Positions 8,755 through 17,924 of a stretch of DNA of 64,000 bases are shown in pieces. The stretch is from Variovorax sp. EL159 (GTDB taxonomy: Bacteria > Pseudomonadota > Gammaproteobacteria > Burkholderiales > Burkholderiaceae_C). Position 1 is the first letter of the stretch. Each line of letters begins with the position of its first letter. The DNA lies in NCBI RefSeq assembly GCF_900100965.1, contig NZ_FMUJ01000004.1:558001-622000 (forward strand), written 5' to 3'. Both the position numbers and the translations under genes were made by a program. The notes under the pieces are model-generated. The model ran no database searches. It was not told the origin of the DNA and worked only from the letters and a program-made list of their open reading frames with translations.

Positions 8755-8766
8755 GCGTGAGTTGGC

Positions 8767-10134
8767 TCAGCGCACGAGCACAGGAGTAAGCGCCTCAATG
8801 TGCGACGCTACGCCCTCAAGAGCACTTGCGTAAGCACTCGGGCTCGGCACTTCTTGCCTCAACAGAAGGCCAATCGCGATCACACGTTCGCGGGCGACTT
8901 TTCCGCGCGCCAGGACCTCAAGTTTTCTCAGCAACTGAGAATCCGTGAACGAGCGGCTCGGATCTCCATCGGCGGTATCTCTTTGCTCCTGGTACGACTG
9001 CCCGTCACGCGTTCGGATCAGAACGCAGGTTGGCGTTGCGAATGGATAGAGGTGGTCCAAGTCCGGATCGTGTTCGAGCTCAACGCGTTCTGCCAAGCCG
9101 ATCACCTGAGGGTCATCGAGTACGAAACTTTCAAGAGGAAGCAAAGCCTCCTTGCCCCGTACGAGCGCTGCAGCAACGGCAAAAGGCAGACTGAACTGAG
9201 CAGACTCAAACGAAGTCGGCCTTGCCTCATTCGGCAGTTCAATCGCCGTCCGGAAAGTACGAATCGTGATCTGATCAATATGCTCCGTGGCGATCCCTTC
9301 GCGCTGGGCAATGGTCACGGCAGCATCGATCGGTGCGTGCGCAAGGCGGCAGCACGTGTATTGCTTGAAGTAGGTCCTGCCAAAGACAAGCGTGCCGAAC
9401 GGAGCAAGCTCGAGCTGAAGAACGTCATAGATGCCGGTACTTTCGATGGCGTCCGGATCGCCGCGGTAGCCCTGCGCGGCCAGTAGCGCAGAGGTCACCC
9501 CAGATAGCAAGCCGAAGGGCACGCCTTCCTTGATGTGGCCAGTCATCTGCATTCGCGATCCGGCCGGGCCCAGCATAGGGGCACTATGCACGGCGAGCGA
9601 GATGGCGTTCTCGAGCATCGCCTCATCCAATCCAAGACACACCCCTGTGGCAACGGCTGCACCAACCCCTGCCCACCGTCCGGATGCGGAGAAAGGCGGA
9701 GTCTCCGCCGCACCGAGCCGGGCGCCAATCTCGCATCCGGCCAGAACTGCATGCGTAAACGTCGCGGATGAAACGCCAGCCCGTGCGCCGTAGGCCGCGG
9801 CCGCCGGGATCACGGCTGCACCCAGATGGCCACGCGCGGATCGATTTCCGTCGTCGACGTCCAGAGCGGACATTGCGCTCGAGTTCACGAAGGCGGCGCC
9901 AAGGGTGTTCAGACCCACCATGCCTCCAAACCACGCCCGCACGCTTCCGGGCCCGAGGGCTTCCGCAGCAAACTGCGTTGCCATGCGGGCGGCGCTGGAA
10001 TCGCACCCGGCCACCGCGGCCGCGGCAGCGTCGAGGAGACACTGCCTGATCAGCTTCTGATTGGCATCTTCCTCGACCTCCGTCTTCAGCTGGAGCGCCA
10101 GGGAAGCCAGTACGCGCGCTACTTTGAACGCCAT
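8767..10134 (-). CDS. MmgE/PrpD-family protein
   Basis: A 455-residue MmgE/PrpD-fold protein; the start at 10134 (MAFKVARVLASL) fits the usual family N-terminus, and a longer frame to 10278 would run into the ATPase gene. The family includes 2-methylcitrate dehydratase and cis-aconitate decarboxylase and contains many dehydratases of catabolic operons. The active-site region around GAAVIPAAAAYGAR is preserved. It lies between the ABC ATPase gene (28-base gap) and PhzF (12-base gap), in the same orientation, so it probably processes the imported compound. Confidence 0.88.
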   Translation of the reverse strand: MAFKVARVLASLALQLKTEVEEDANQKLIRQCLLDAAAAAVAGCDSSAARMATQFAAEALGPGSVRAWFGGMVGLNTLGAAFVNSSAMSALDVDDGNRSARGHLGAAVIPAAAAYGARAGVSSATFTHAVLAGCEIGARLGAAETPPFSASGRWAGVGAAVATGVCLGLDEAMLENAISLAVHSAPMLGPAGSRMQMTGHIKEGVPFGLLSGVTSALLAAQGYRGDPDAIESTGIYDVLQLELAPFGTLVFGRTYFKQYTCCRLAHAPIDAAVTIAQREGIATEHIDQITIRTFRTAIELPNEARPTSFESAQFSLPFAVAAALVRGKEALLPLESFVLDDPQVIGLAERVELEHDPDLDHLYPFATPTCVLIRTRDGQSYQEQRDTADGDPSRSFTDSQLLRKLEVLARGKVARERVIAIGLLLRQEVPSPSAYASALEGVASHIEALTPVLVR

Positions 10135-10162
10135 ACGCCGAGATCTGGTTGCATTCGGGATC

Positions 10163-10891
10163 TCAGTGCGCGCGGATGTCCGCAACGAACTTCTGCGCAC
10201 GAGGATGAACGGGCGACGCAAAGAATTCCGAGGGTGATGCCCGTTCCAGGACTTCACCATCGGCGATGAACCAGACACGATCCGCGACGTCCCGCGCGAA
10301 GCCCATCTCGTGCGTCACGCACATCATCGTCATGCCATCGTTCGCCAGCTGCTTCATCACCTGAAGCACTTCACCAACCATCTCCGGATCAAGAGCGCTA
10401 GTCGGCTCATCGAACAACATGACGGGAGGGTTCATCGCCAATGCCCGCGCAATCGCCACCCGTTGCTGTTGTCCGCCCGAAAGCTGCCCTGGGAAGGCGC
10501 CAGCCTTGTGTTTCAACCCGACCTTGTCGAGCAACTGCATGGCCCGCTCGTGAGCCTCTTTCTTCGGAATACCAAGGACACTGATGGGGGCCAGCGCGAC
10601 GTTGTCTCTTGCGCTGAGGTGCGGAAAGAGATTGAACTGCTGGAAGACAAAGCCGATCCCGCTACGAAGCTTGTTCACCGACGTTGCGCTGGCGTTGACA
10701 TTGACTTCCCCAACAACAATCCGTCCCTTGTCGATGGGTTCCAGGCGATTGACCGTGCGAATCAATGTCGATTTGCCGGACCCAGATGGCCCGCAGATCA
10801 CCACCACTTCACCACGGCTGACACGCTCGTTCACGTTCTTGAGAACATGGTGCTCACCGTACCACTTGTTGACTTCGGAGAATTCGATCAT
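10163..10891 (-). CDS. Polar amino-acid ABC transporter ATPase (first system)
   Basis: A 242-residue GlnQ/GltL-type ATPase with Walker A GPSGSGKST, Q-loop FQQFNLFPH, signature LSGGQQQR, Walker B VMLFDEPTSALD and H-loop CVTHEMGFARDVADR. It energises import by the two permeases encoded just upstream; the permease stop overlaps its start by four bases (ATGA). Together with the binding protein at 12361-13173 it forms a complete PAAT-family importer embedded in a catabolic operon. Confidence 0.95.
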   Translation of the reverse strand: MIEFSEVNKWYGEHHVLKNVNERVSRGEVVVICGPSGSGKSTLIRTVNRLEPIDKGRIVVGEVNVNASATSVNKLRSGIGFVFQQFNLFPHLSARDNVALAPISVLGIPKKEAHERAMQLLDKVGLKHKAGAFPGQLSGGQQQRVAIARALAMNPPVMLFDEPTSALDPEMVGEVLQVMKQLANDGMTMMCVTHEMGFARDVADRVWFIADGEVLERASPSEFFASPVHPRAQKFVADIRAH

Positions 10892-11625
10892 GACGAGATA
10901 CCTGCGAGCGAGGGGTTCGTGGGAATTGGGGTAGCTGCCTGACCCATTCGCTTGCGCAACACCCTGCGCTCCAGAAGGCGCGAGATTCGACTCAGGGAGT
11001 AGCAGAGGACGAAGTAGATGGCGGCGAGAATGAAATAGACCTCGAATGGACGGGTCAGAAGTTGTGCATTGATACTGTTCGCGGAGAAGGTCACCTCGTG
11101 CGCACCGATGATGTGTGCCAGGGACGTGTTCTTCACGATCAGCACGAACTGGTTCATCATGCTCGGCAAGCAGTTGAACAAGGCTTGAGGAAGGATCACC
11201 TTCAAGAGCGTCATTGCATAGCTCATCCCCAACGATCGGGCCGCCTCGGTCTGCCCCTTGGGGAGAGCGCCCAGTGCCGCACGAATCGCTTCGCCAAGAT
11301 AGGCGCCCTCGTAGATCACCAGTGCACAGATCACTGTCACCGTGGCCGATGCCTTCACTCCCGTCAGGAGTGGCAGCATGAAATACGACCAGAAGATGAT
11401 CAGCAACAGTGGGAGCCCACGAACGGCGGTTACGTAGACCGAAGCCACCCGACGGACGGCAGGGATCGGACTGCTGCGTGCGAGTGCAACGATCACTGCG
11501 ACCGGAAATGCGAGCAACAGCGCGGCCAGCGACATCGCAAGCGTCAACGCCAATCCGCCCAGAGGGCCATCGGGGTACTGCCCCACGAGGAGCAACTGGC
11601 CATATTGCGAAAGTATTTCGATCAC
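10888..11625 (-). CDS. Amino-acid ABC transporter permease (first system)
   Basis: A 245-residue inner-membrane permease of the HisMQ type with about five hydrophobic segments and the EAA loop near ARSLGMSYAMTLLKVILPQA that docks the ATPase. Starts MIEILSQYGQ, 11 bases after the stop of the partner permease gene. It overlaps the ATPase gene by four bases. Confidence 0.93.
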   Translation of the reverse strand: MIEILSQYGQLLLVGQYPDGPLGGLALTLAMSLAALLLAFPVAVIVALARSSPIPAVRRVASVYVTAVRGLPLLLIIFWSYFMLPLLTGVKASATVTVICALVIYEGAYLGEAIRAALGALPKGQTEAARSLGMSYAMTLLKVILPQALFNCLPSMMNQFVLIVKNTSLAHIIGAHEVTFSANSINAQLLTRPFEVYFILAAIYFVLCYSLSRISRLLERRVLRKRMGQAATPIPTNPSLAGISS

Positions 11626-11636
11626 GTGTGCTTCCT

Positions 11637-12326
11637 TCAGCGTCCGGCGTGGGTTGATTTCTCCAACCAGCTACCGATCCCCATCAGCGTCAGGGTGCAG
11701 GCCAGGTAGATGACTGTCGGGGTCAGGTAGGAGGGAAAGGTCGCGTACGTCTCGCCATCCAGTTGGCGCGCCACGTACATCAAGTCGTTGACACCGATCA
11801 CCAACGCCAGGCTCGTTGTTTTCAACAAGCTCAACGACTGGCTGACCAGAGCGGGAGCCGCCCCTCGAACAGCCTGGGGCACAACCACCAGCCGCATCGC
11901 CTTGAAAAATCCCATGCCCAACGCGCGGGCAGCTTCGGCTTGCCCGGAGGACACCGCTCGGATGCCACTGCGCAGATCCTCGGAGATGTACGCCGCCGCG
12001 TTCAGCGAGAGTGCGACGACGGCGAAGAAGAAGGCGCTTAGATGCGCATTTGTCCAGGCGTGCCAAGAGGCAGGCAAGATCTCGGGGACGCCAAAGTACC
12101 AGACGAAGATCTGCACGATGCTGGGAACGTTGCGGTGGTACTCGACGAAAGCGCCAACCAATGTCGATGGAATGCGCCCCGACATCCGCAGCACGACGAG
12201 CACGGCACCCAGTGCGTACGCGGCAATTGCAGAGACGATGAACAGTTGCAGCGTCGTGGCGAACCCGCGAAGGAATAGCAACTGGACATCGGGCTCGGCG
12301 AGCACCGAGAAGGATTGAAGGTTCAT
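11637..12326 (-). CDS. Amino-acid ABC transporter permease (first system)
   Basis: A 229-residue HisMQ-type permease, with the family YHRNVPSIVQIFVWYFGVPE motif and the EAA loop (ARALGMGFFKAMRLVVVPQA). It pairs with the permease encoded downstream to form a heterodimeric channel. The binding-protein gene lies 34 bases upstream. Confidence 0.93.
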   Translation of the reverse strand: MNLQSFSVLAEPDVQLLFLRGFATTLQLFIVSAIAAYALGAVLVVLRMSGRIPSTLVGAFVEYHRNVPSIVQIFVWYFGVPEILPASWHAWTNAHLSAFFFAVVALSLNAAAYISEDLRSGIRAVSSGQAEAARALGMGFFKAMRLVVVPQAVRGAAPALVSQSLSLLKTTSLALVIGVNDLMYVARQLDGETYATFPSYLTPTVIYLACTLTLMGIGSWLEKSTHAGR

Positions 12327-12360
12327 GGTCGACGCCTCCGAGGATCCGGTTGCGTAGGGA

Positions 12361-13173
12361 TCACTGCTGGAATTCGGTCACAGCGGTCACCTTCTTGTCC
12401 CGTGTGAGCTTGTATTCCGTGGTGGGGCCGTACCAGCGGTCCCAGATCGTCTGCAGGCGCCCGGAACTCTCAAGCTTGTCCAGGGCGACGTTCACAGCTG
12501 AAAGCAGCGCCGGCTCTCCCTTGCGTACGCCAATGCAGTCGTACTCCCAAAACAGCGCCTCGTCCAGGAACTCGGTCTGGCCGTTGGAGCGATTGTGAAA
12601 GCCGATGCCCGCGCTCTTGACCATCGACATTCCTTGTACCTTGTCCTGCATGAGCGCGAGGTATGAGGCAGGGCCATTGTCGAGCGCTATCACCTCTGTG
12701 CTCTTCAGCTTCTGGCGCGCGAAGACTTCGGATGTCGACCCGCGATTGGCGCTGACCTTCTTGCCAGCCAGGTCGGCGAAGCTCTTGATGCCGGAATCCT
12801 TCTTGACCAGAACTGAGACCGGAACAGACATGTAGGCGGACGAGAAGTCGATTTGCTTCGCTCGGGGAACCGTGTAGGCCAGCGAAGCGGTCATCACATC
12901 CACGTGTCCGGTCACAAGCGACGGAATGCGTGCATCGACGGACACAGCCTTCAACTCGAGCTTCACACCCAGGTCCTGGGCGATCGCACCACAGATGTCT
13001 ACATCCAGACCTACAAGACTGCGGGTTTTCGGATCCTCATATCCGAGAGGAACAAGATCACCGAGAACACCGCATATCAGTACGCCGCGCGATTTGACAT
13101 CCGAGAGTCCGTCAGCCCAGGCAGACGACATTCCGATGGTCAGGCCGAGGATTGCAAAAATCAGTCTTTTCAT
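12361..13173 (-). CDS. Periplasmic amino-acid-binding protein (first ABC system)
   Basis: A 270-residue family 3 solute-binding protein with a signal peptide cut after about residue 20 (SSAWA). PLGYEDPKTRSLVGLDVDIC and the ASLAYTVPRAKQIDF segment carry the carboxylate-binding Arg and the fold core. Residues that choose the side chain cannot be read with confidence, so only 'polar or acidic amino acid or derivative' is proposed. It lies 24 bases downstream of the DapA-family gene and heads the transport genes. Confidence 0.92.
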   Translation of the reverse strand: MKRLIFAILGLTIGMSSAWADGLSDVKSRGVLICGVLGDLVPLGYEDPKTRSLVGLDVDICGAIAQDLGVKLELKAVSVDARIPSLVTGHVDVMTASLAYTVPRAKQIDFSSAYMSVPVSVLVKKDSGIKSFADLAGKKVSANRGSTSEVFARQKLKSTEVIALDNGPASYLALMQDKVQGMSMVKSAGIGFHNRSNGQTEFLDEALFWEYDCIGVRKGEPALLSAVNVALDKLESSGRLQTIWDRWYGPTTEYKLTRDKKVTAVTEFQQ

Positions 13174-13197
13174 ACATGTCTCCGTTAGAAATAGAAT

Positions 13198-14172
13198 TTA
13201 TTGGGCGATTGGGTACGCTCTGATCAAGCGGTCTTCTCCATTGCTTGCGAGCTTTTTCTGGAATCTCGCGAGCATCTGGCCGAGCTCTTTATGATCATTT
13301 GCGTCCAGGGCCGGGCCGGGGGCACGCACGCGCGCGGTCGCGATGAGCCCACGACGACGAAAGATTTCCTTGCGTATCGCCAAACCGATGCCGGGCTGCT
13401 GCTCGTGGCGAATCAGAGGCAACAACAAGTCATACAAGTCCTCTGCCGATTCGGATTGCCCATCGAAGAATCGACGACAAACCTCTATCAACATCTCGGG
13501 GAACGCCACGCCCGTATTGGCACCATCGACCCCGCGGTGCAGCTCTTGCGGCAGGTGGATACCGCTGTTACCGACCAGGATGCTCACGCGATCTCGCCCG
13601 CCTGCGGCCTCTTGGGCTCTCAGCGCAGAGACCTTCTTGAGCGCGGACCCTTCTTCGTGCTTGACGACCTTGATGCTCCGATGCTCCTTGAGCAGCTTGT
13701 CGAGAAGGCTCGCGGAAAGGTAAACACCGGAGTTCTGCGGGTAGTCCTGCAAGACGATGGGAACGTCATCGCCAATGCTTTTGATGAGGCCCTGGAAGAA
13801 GTTCGCCACTTGATCGTCGGTCCTCAATCCGCCGGCGGGTGGAAGCATGATCCCGGAGGCGCCGGCATTCATTGCCTCGTGCACAAACTCTCTCAGGTTG
13901 TCGAAGCCGACATGGCTCGCTCCAACGATGACTTGTGCTTGCCCATCAATTCGACCGAGTGCACGCCTCAGAATCTGCATGCTTTCCTGTGCGGAGAGCT
14001 TTGTCGCTTCACCGAGTACACCGAGATAGGTCACACCCGGAACACCGCAGGAGATGAGGTGATCCGTCAGGCGGTCGAGGCTTGCGAAATCAACCGCTCC
14101 GTCGTCCGAGAAAGGAGTGACGGCGATTGGGTAGACCCCACGCGCTTGGGTGGTGAGAAGATTTGTGCTCAT
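13198..14172 (-). CDS. Dihydrodipicolinate synthase (DapA)-family aldolase/dehydratase
   Basis: A 324-residue class I aldolase-fold protein. Lys171 in IKVVKHEEG is the Schiff-base lysine, Tyr144 (LQDYP) the proton relay, and the GVLGEATKLS loop at 51-60 the GxxGE binding motif. Besides lysine biosynthesis, the family includes N-acetylneuraminate lyase, 4-hydroxy-2-oxoglutarate aldolase and the hydroxyproline-pathway deaminase/dehydratase. Its place between NIPSNAP and transporter genes and away from lysine genes argues for a catabolic member. Confidence 0.88.
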   Translation of the reverse strand: MSTNLLTTQARGVYPIAVTPFSDDGAVDFASLDRLTDHLISCGVPGVTYLGVLGEATKLSAQESMQILRRALGRIDGQAQVIVGASHVGFDNLREFVHEAMNAGASGIMLPPAGGLRTDDQVANFFQGLIKSIGDDVPIVLQDYPQNSGVYLSASLLDKLLKEHRSIKVVKHEEGSALKKVSALRAQEAAGGRDRVSILVGNSGIHLPQELHRGVDGANTGVAFPEMLIEVCRRFFDGQSESAEDLYDLLLPLIRHEQQPGIGLAIRKEIFRRRGLIATARVRAPGPALDANDHKELGQMLARFQKKLASNGEDRLIRAYPIAQ

Positions 14173-14212
14173 GCTGTCCTACGATGGATGAAACTGGCTG
14201 TGGAACAGGACT

Positions 14213-14530
14213 TCAAAGCTTCGACCAAGGCGCCGAGACGACCAGCTGGTTCTCTTGCCGCTGGATGTATTTCCCAGCGGCCGTCTTCTTTTTGTATTCG
14301 ATCCAATCTGGATCTTTTTCCATGGCGGCACGCCTGCTTTGCCTGTCCGCGGCGTCCTTGTAGCCCCAGAGATGGACTACTTGATTGAGCTCGCCTACTT
14401 CGGAGATGAAGTAGCCGAGCGGATCGCCTACATGACGACGCTGCACTGGGAGGCCATGCGATTCATAGACCTCGAGATATGCCTTGAGCAACCCTGGGAA
14501 GACCGTATAGGTACGGATATCGACCAACAT
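14213..14530 (-). CDS. NIPSNAP-family protein
   Basis: A 105-residue dimeric alpha/beta-barrel protein beginning MLVDIRTYTV, with the family features GLLKAYLEVYESHGLPVQRR and VVHLWGYKDAADRQSRRAAM. Bacterial NIPSNAP proteins often accompany catabolic operons, but no reaction is established. It lies 40 bases upstream of the DapA-family gene and downstream of a 242-base gap, so it may mark the start of a transcription unit. Confidence 0.85.
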   Translation of the reverse strand: MLVDIRTYTVFPGLLKAYLEVYESHGLPVQRRHVGDPLGYFISEVGELNQVVHLWGYKDAADRQSRRAAMEKDPDWIEYKKKTAAGKYIQRQENQLVVSAPWSKL

Positions 14531-14772
14531 TCGCTTTTCCTCATCTGCTTGATTCGGAGAACTTTAGGCAGCGGTATGGTTCGAATCAATCGATTAATTT
14601 CGCTGGATTCACGAGAAAAAACGATGGTTGCGCCGCCATAAAAAAGCACAGCGGCCATCGTCCCTTTTATCGGTCGATGAATCTTCTGGACGAACAAGTT
14701 CTCCGCGATCGCCGCATCGCAGCGGTCACGGGATTCGATACAACGGATGGCCGCTGCTGCGGCTGGCCCGAC
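14531..14772. other. 242-base gap between the RidA and NIPSNAP genes
   Basis: No plausible gene on either strand. The middle is AT-rich compared with its surroundings (around 14590-14660) and could hold a minus-strand promoter for the NIPSNAP-DapA-transporter genes. I could not pick a convincing -35/-10 pair. Confidence 0.4.
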
Positions 14773-15231
14773 TCAGGAAACCTGGACGATAGCCTCTACT
14801 TCCACAGTCATGCCATTGGGAAGCGACCCCATTCCCACAGCGGATCGGGCGTGCCGGCCTGCCTCTCCGAACACGTCGACGAGCAGCGCGGAACAGCCGT
14901 CGATGACCTTGAAATGCTCGGTAAAGGTCGGCTCTGCATTGACCATGCCGAGGAGCTTGACGACCGCACGCACCCGATGCAATTCACCCAATGCTTCCTT
15001 CAAGGTTGCGAGCATGTTCAACCCAGTCAGTTGGGCATCTGCATAGGCGCCGGCAATCTGATCTGCGGAGCTGATCCTGCCCACTCGGTACGTGTTGTCG
15101 GGCAATCGGGGGCCGTGGCCTGCAAGAAAAATCAGGTCCCCTACACGCCGGTAGGCAATGTAGTTGGCTCGTGGGGGCAGCGGCGCGGGGAGGGTCAAGC
15201 CCAACGAGGCCAGGCGTTCTTCGGGTGTCAT
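14773..15231 (-). CDS. RidA/YjgF-family protein with the catalytic arginine
   Basis: A 152-residue RidA-like protein of the longer YjgF subgroup: DLIFLAGHGPRLPDNTYRVG, LNMLATLKEALG and HARSAVGMGSLPNGMTVEVE. Unlike the RidA protein at 6281, it keeps the Arg in the ARSAVG motif needed to bind the carboxylate of imine/enamine acids, so imine hydrolysis is plausible. It lies between the racemase gene and the NIPSNAP gene in the same orientation, matching a need to clear imines made by amino-acid-converting PLP enzymes. Confidence 0.88.
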   Translation of the reverse strand: MTPEERLASLGLTLPAPLPPRANYIAYRRVGDLIFLAGHGPRLPDNTYRVGRISSADQIAGAYADAQLTGLNMLATLKEALGELHRVRAVVKLLGMVNAEPTFTEHFKVIDGCSALLVDVFGEAGRHARSAVGMGSLPNGMTVEVEAIVQVS

Positions 15232-15287
15232 CGGTCAATCCTTCATTGAAGGTTTCGCGTGATTGCATCGGCGGTGGAGCGCCGCGC

Positions 15288-16289
15288 TCAAAGCTGAAAA
15301 CCCCGCGGAAAGATGTCGGAGGAATCGAGCATGAATTCCGAAGTCCCGACAATCCATGCACGTCCGGTGATCTGGGGAATAACGGCCGGGATTCCATCCA
15401 CGGTGGCAACGCCTATCAATCTCCCCTCGAACCGAGATCTGATGAGTGACTCGCAGACGAGCGGCTCGTCCAATCCAAGCTCGCCTCTCGCGTGCGCCAG
15501 GGCCATTCGCACAGACGTGCCGGTCCCGCACGGAGAACGGTCAAAGTATCTTGGCTCCTTCACCATGAGGTTGCGCGCCGGCCGGGGTCCGACGGGAGCC
15601 TCGGTGAAGAGCGATGACCGCAAGGCCCCAAGGTCGACGCCCGCCGGTGACTGGAACGGCACCTGCTCGCGCGTTGCGGCAACGATCTGGAGTCCGAGAT
15701 CGATGAAGCGATTCAGGTTCTCCGGCTCGATGCGCATCCCCAGTTGCGCCACGTCGACCATCGCATACACATTGCCGCCGTATGCCAGGTCGACGGTGAT
15801 GTCTCCGAAGCCCTGCACCTGCACGCGCGCGTCGCGCGCCAAAATATAGGTGGGAACGTTGGTGAAGGTCACATCGAGCGCCTTGCGCCCTTCCACACGG
15901 ACCTTCGTCACAATCAGGCCGGCGGCTGTGTCCAACCGGACCTCGGTGAAGGGCGCCCTGGCCTCCACCAATCCACGCTCGACGAGCATGGTAACCAGGC
16001 CGATCGTTCCATGACCGCACATCGGCCAGAATCCGCCTCCGCTCATGTAGATCACGCCGAAATCGGCGTCCGCACGGGCCGGCGGCGTGAGGATCGCGTA
16101 CATCATCGGGCCGTGGCCTCGAGGTTCGCTCACGAGGAGATCGCGCACCCATTCGAGATTTCCCCTGGCCCACGCGAGCCGCTCGGCCATCGAATTGCCA
16201 GGAATGGGCGGCAAGCCTTCGACCACGACACGCAGAGGCATGCCCTCGGCATGCGTGTCCACGGTCTTTACATATACGGGTGCAAACAT
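15288..16289 (-). CDS. Proline racemase / 4-hydroxyproline 2-epimerase family protein
   Basis: A 333-residue protein with both active-site cysteines of the family: Cys91 in PMCGHGTIG and Cys253 in RSPCGTGTS. Two cysteines indicate a racemase/epimerase; the trans-3-hydroxyproline dehydratases have Thr at the second position. Proline racemases and hydroxyproline epimerases share this signature, so the substrate is open. It is encoded between a glutamate/aspartate-type binding protein (11 bases away) and RidA, supporting a role in handling an imported amino acid. Confidence 0.9.
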   Translation of the reverse strand: MFAPVYVKTVDTHAEGMPLRVVVEGLPPIPGNSMAERLAWARGNLEWVRDLLVSEPRGHGPMMYAILTPPARADADFGVIYMSGGGFWPMCGHGTIGLVTMLVERGLVEARAPFTEVRLDTAAGLIVTKVRVEGRKALDVTFTNVPTYILARDARVQVQGFGDITVDLAYGGNVYAMVDVAQLGMRIEPENLNRFIDLGLQIVAATREQVPFQSPAGVDLGALRSSLFTEAPVGPRPARNLMVKEPRYFDRSPCGTGTSVRMALAHARGELGLDEPLVCESLIRSRFEGRLIGVATVDGIPAVIPQITGRAWIVGTSEFMLDSSDIFPRGFQL

Positions 16290-16300
16290 CTAGTGGTCTT

Positions 16301-17191
16301 TCATTGGAATGCGCGATCGTTGGGGCTTGCGAACGCCTCGCGCAACTGATCGGACAGCGGGAAATTCAAGTTGATGCCCTTGGGGGGTATCGGGGACATG
16401 AACCACTTCTTGTACAGTTCTGTCGCCTTGCCCGAGGTCATGAAGGGGGTAAGCGTCTCGTTCACGAAGGCGCGAAACTGCGGATCATCCTTGCGCATTA
16501 CCAGTGCGTAGGCTTCGAAGGACTGGGGTTTTCCAACGACTTCGTAGTCCTTGGCATTCGGGGACTTGGCGAGCTGCCCGTAGAGGAGCGCGTCGTCGAT
16601 GAAAAAGCCCGCAGCCCTTCCGGTCTCCAGCGTGAGAAACGACTCGGCATGGTCCTTGGCGCTGATGATGTTCATGCGCATGTTGTTCTTACTGTTCATC
16701 TCGCGCAGGATCTGCTCGGGCGTCGTACCTTGGGTCGTTACGACGTTCTTCCCGATGAGATCCGTAAATTCGCGGACGCCCGAATTCTTTTTCACGAGCA
16801 ATCGTGTGCCAATGACGAACGTGGTGTTGGAGAACGCCACCTGCTTCTGGCGAGCCAGATTGTTCGTGGTCGATCCGCATTCAAGGTCCACGGTTCCATT
16901 GCTGATCAACGGCAGCCGGCTCAGCGGTGTCGTCGGAACCTCCTTCACAACCAGATTAGGAAGGTTCAACTTCTGCTTCAGCGCTGCGACCACAAGCCCG
17001 CACAACTCGGCGGAGTAGCCGATGATCTTCTGGTTGTCGTCGTAGTACGAGAACGGAACTGCGGATTCGCGGACTCCGAGTGTGAAGACCCCGCTTTTCT
17101 TGACCTTTTCCAGTGTCCCGCCCTCCTGTGCAACCGCGGAACCCGCGAGCAGGGACGCAAACAGGATCAGCGAAGGAATAGTGAGCTTCAT
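16301..17191 (-). CDS. gltI: Glutamate/aspartate-type periplasmic binding protein (second ABC system)
   Basis: A 296-residue protein very close in pattern to E. coli GltI: the family stretches VDLECGSTTNN, RQKQVAFS, GTRLLVKK, ISAKDHAESFLTLETGRA and KKWFMSPIPPKG are all present. Signal peptide about 21 residues (LLAGSAVAQ). Start chosen at the ATG preceding the signal; an upstream in-frame GTG would give an implausible Arg-rich leader. It should deliver glutamate, aspartate or a close acidic analogue to the permeases encoded next to it. Confidence 0.92.
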   Translation of the reverse strand: MKLTIPSLILFASLLAGSAVAQEGGTLEKVKKSGVFTLGVRESAVPFSYYDDNQKIIGYSAELCGLVVAALKQKLNLPNLVVKEVPTTPLSRLPLISNGTVDLECGSTTNNLARQKQVAFSNTTFVIGTRLLVKKNSGVREFTDLIGKNVVTTQGTTPEQILREMNSKNNMRMNIISAKDHAESFLTLETGRAAGFFIDDALLYGQLAKSPNAKDYEVVGKPQSFEAYALVMRKDDPQFRAFVNETLTPFMTSGKATELYKKWFMSPIPPKGINLNFPLSDQLREAFASPNDRAFQ

Positions 17192-17237
17192 GGTGATTTC
17201 CGGCGTTTGATTGAAGAGATTAGGTCTGCTAGACCGC

Positions 17238-17924
17238 CTATGACTTCGCGCTGCTTCTTTGCAGAGCCTTGACCCCTGCGGAAGCAAGCAAAGAAATGAT
17301 GAGATAGACACTTCCCGCGAAAAGAATCATGCCCACCGTCGTGCTGTCACGATCAGCAATGTTTTTCGACGTACGGAAGAAATCGGCGAGCCCGATGACA
17401 TACACCAAGGAGGTGTCCTGAAACAGGGCGACGCCCTGTGTCAGAAGAGCTGGAACCGTGGCGCGCATCGCCTGTGGGAGCACGATGAGGCGCATGGCCT
17501 TGAGATAAGACATGCCCAGCGCCTGCGCCGCGTTGAGCTGGCCGCGCGGGACTGCCTGAATGCCGGCGCGGATGATCTCGGCGAAGTACGCGGCTTCGAA
17601 AAGGCAAAAAGCCACCATAGCCGAGACCAGCCGGATATCTGTGCGAGGGGAGAGATCGAAGACGCTTTGAATCAGCTGCGGAACCATCAGGAAAAACCAC
17701 AGCAGCACCATCACGAGTGGAACGGATCGCATGACCGTCACGTAAGTGTGCGCAAACAAGGCAATGGGCTTAAACGATGAGAGCCGCATGACCGCAAGTA
17801 CTGCGCCCCACGCGATACCGACGCCCACAGCAACTGCGGTGATCTTGAGCGTCACCACCATTCCCGTTGCCAGCGCGGGCAGCGAGTTGGACAACGCCTG
17901 AAGGAAGTCGAGGATGACCATCAT
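17238..17924 (-). CDS. gltK: Glutamate/aspartate-type ABC permease GltK
   Basis: A 228-residue permease matching GltK: MRLSSFKPIALFA, RSVPLVMVLLWFFL, AYFAEIIRAGIQ, ALGMSYLKAMRLIVLPQA (the EAA loop) and FQDTSLVYVIGLADFFR. Its start overlaps the stop of gltJ by four bases. Integral inner-membrane subunit. Confidence 0.92.
   Translation of the reverse strand: MMVILDFLQALSNSLPALATGMVVTLKITAVAVGVGIAWGAVLAVMRLSSFKPIALFAHTYVTVMRSVPLVMVLLWFFLMVPQLIQSVFDLSPRTDIRLVSAMVAFCLFEAAYFAEIIRAGIQAVPRGQLNAAQALGMSYLKAMRLIVLPQAMRATVPALLTQGVALFQDTSLVYVIGLADFFRTSKNIADRDSTTVGMILFAGSVYLIISLLASAGVKALQRSSAKS

Noticed and set aside
10135..10278. Extended start of the PrpD-family gene
   Set aside because: It overlaps the ABC ATPase reading frame for 116 bases; the extra residues do not look like a family N-terminus.
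17192..17311. N-terminal extension of the GltI-like protein from an upstream GTG
   Set aside because: It would put 40 Ser/Arg-rich residues before a clear signal peptide and run into gltK.
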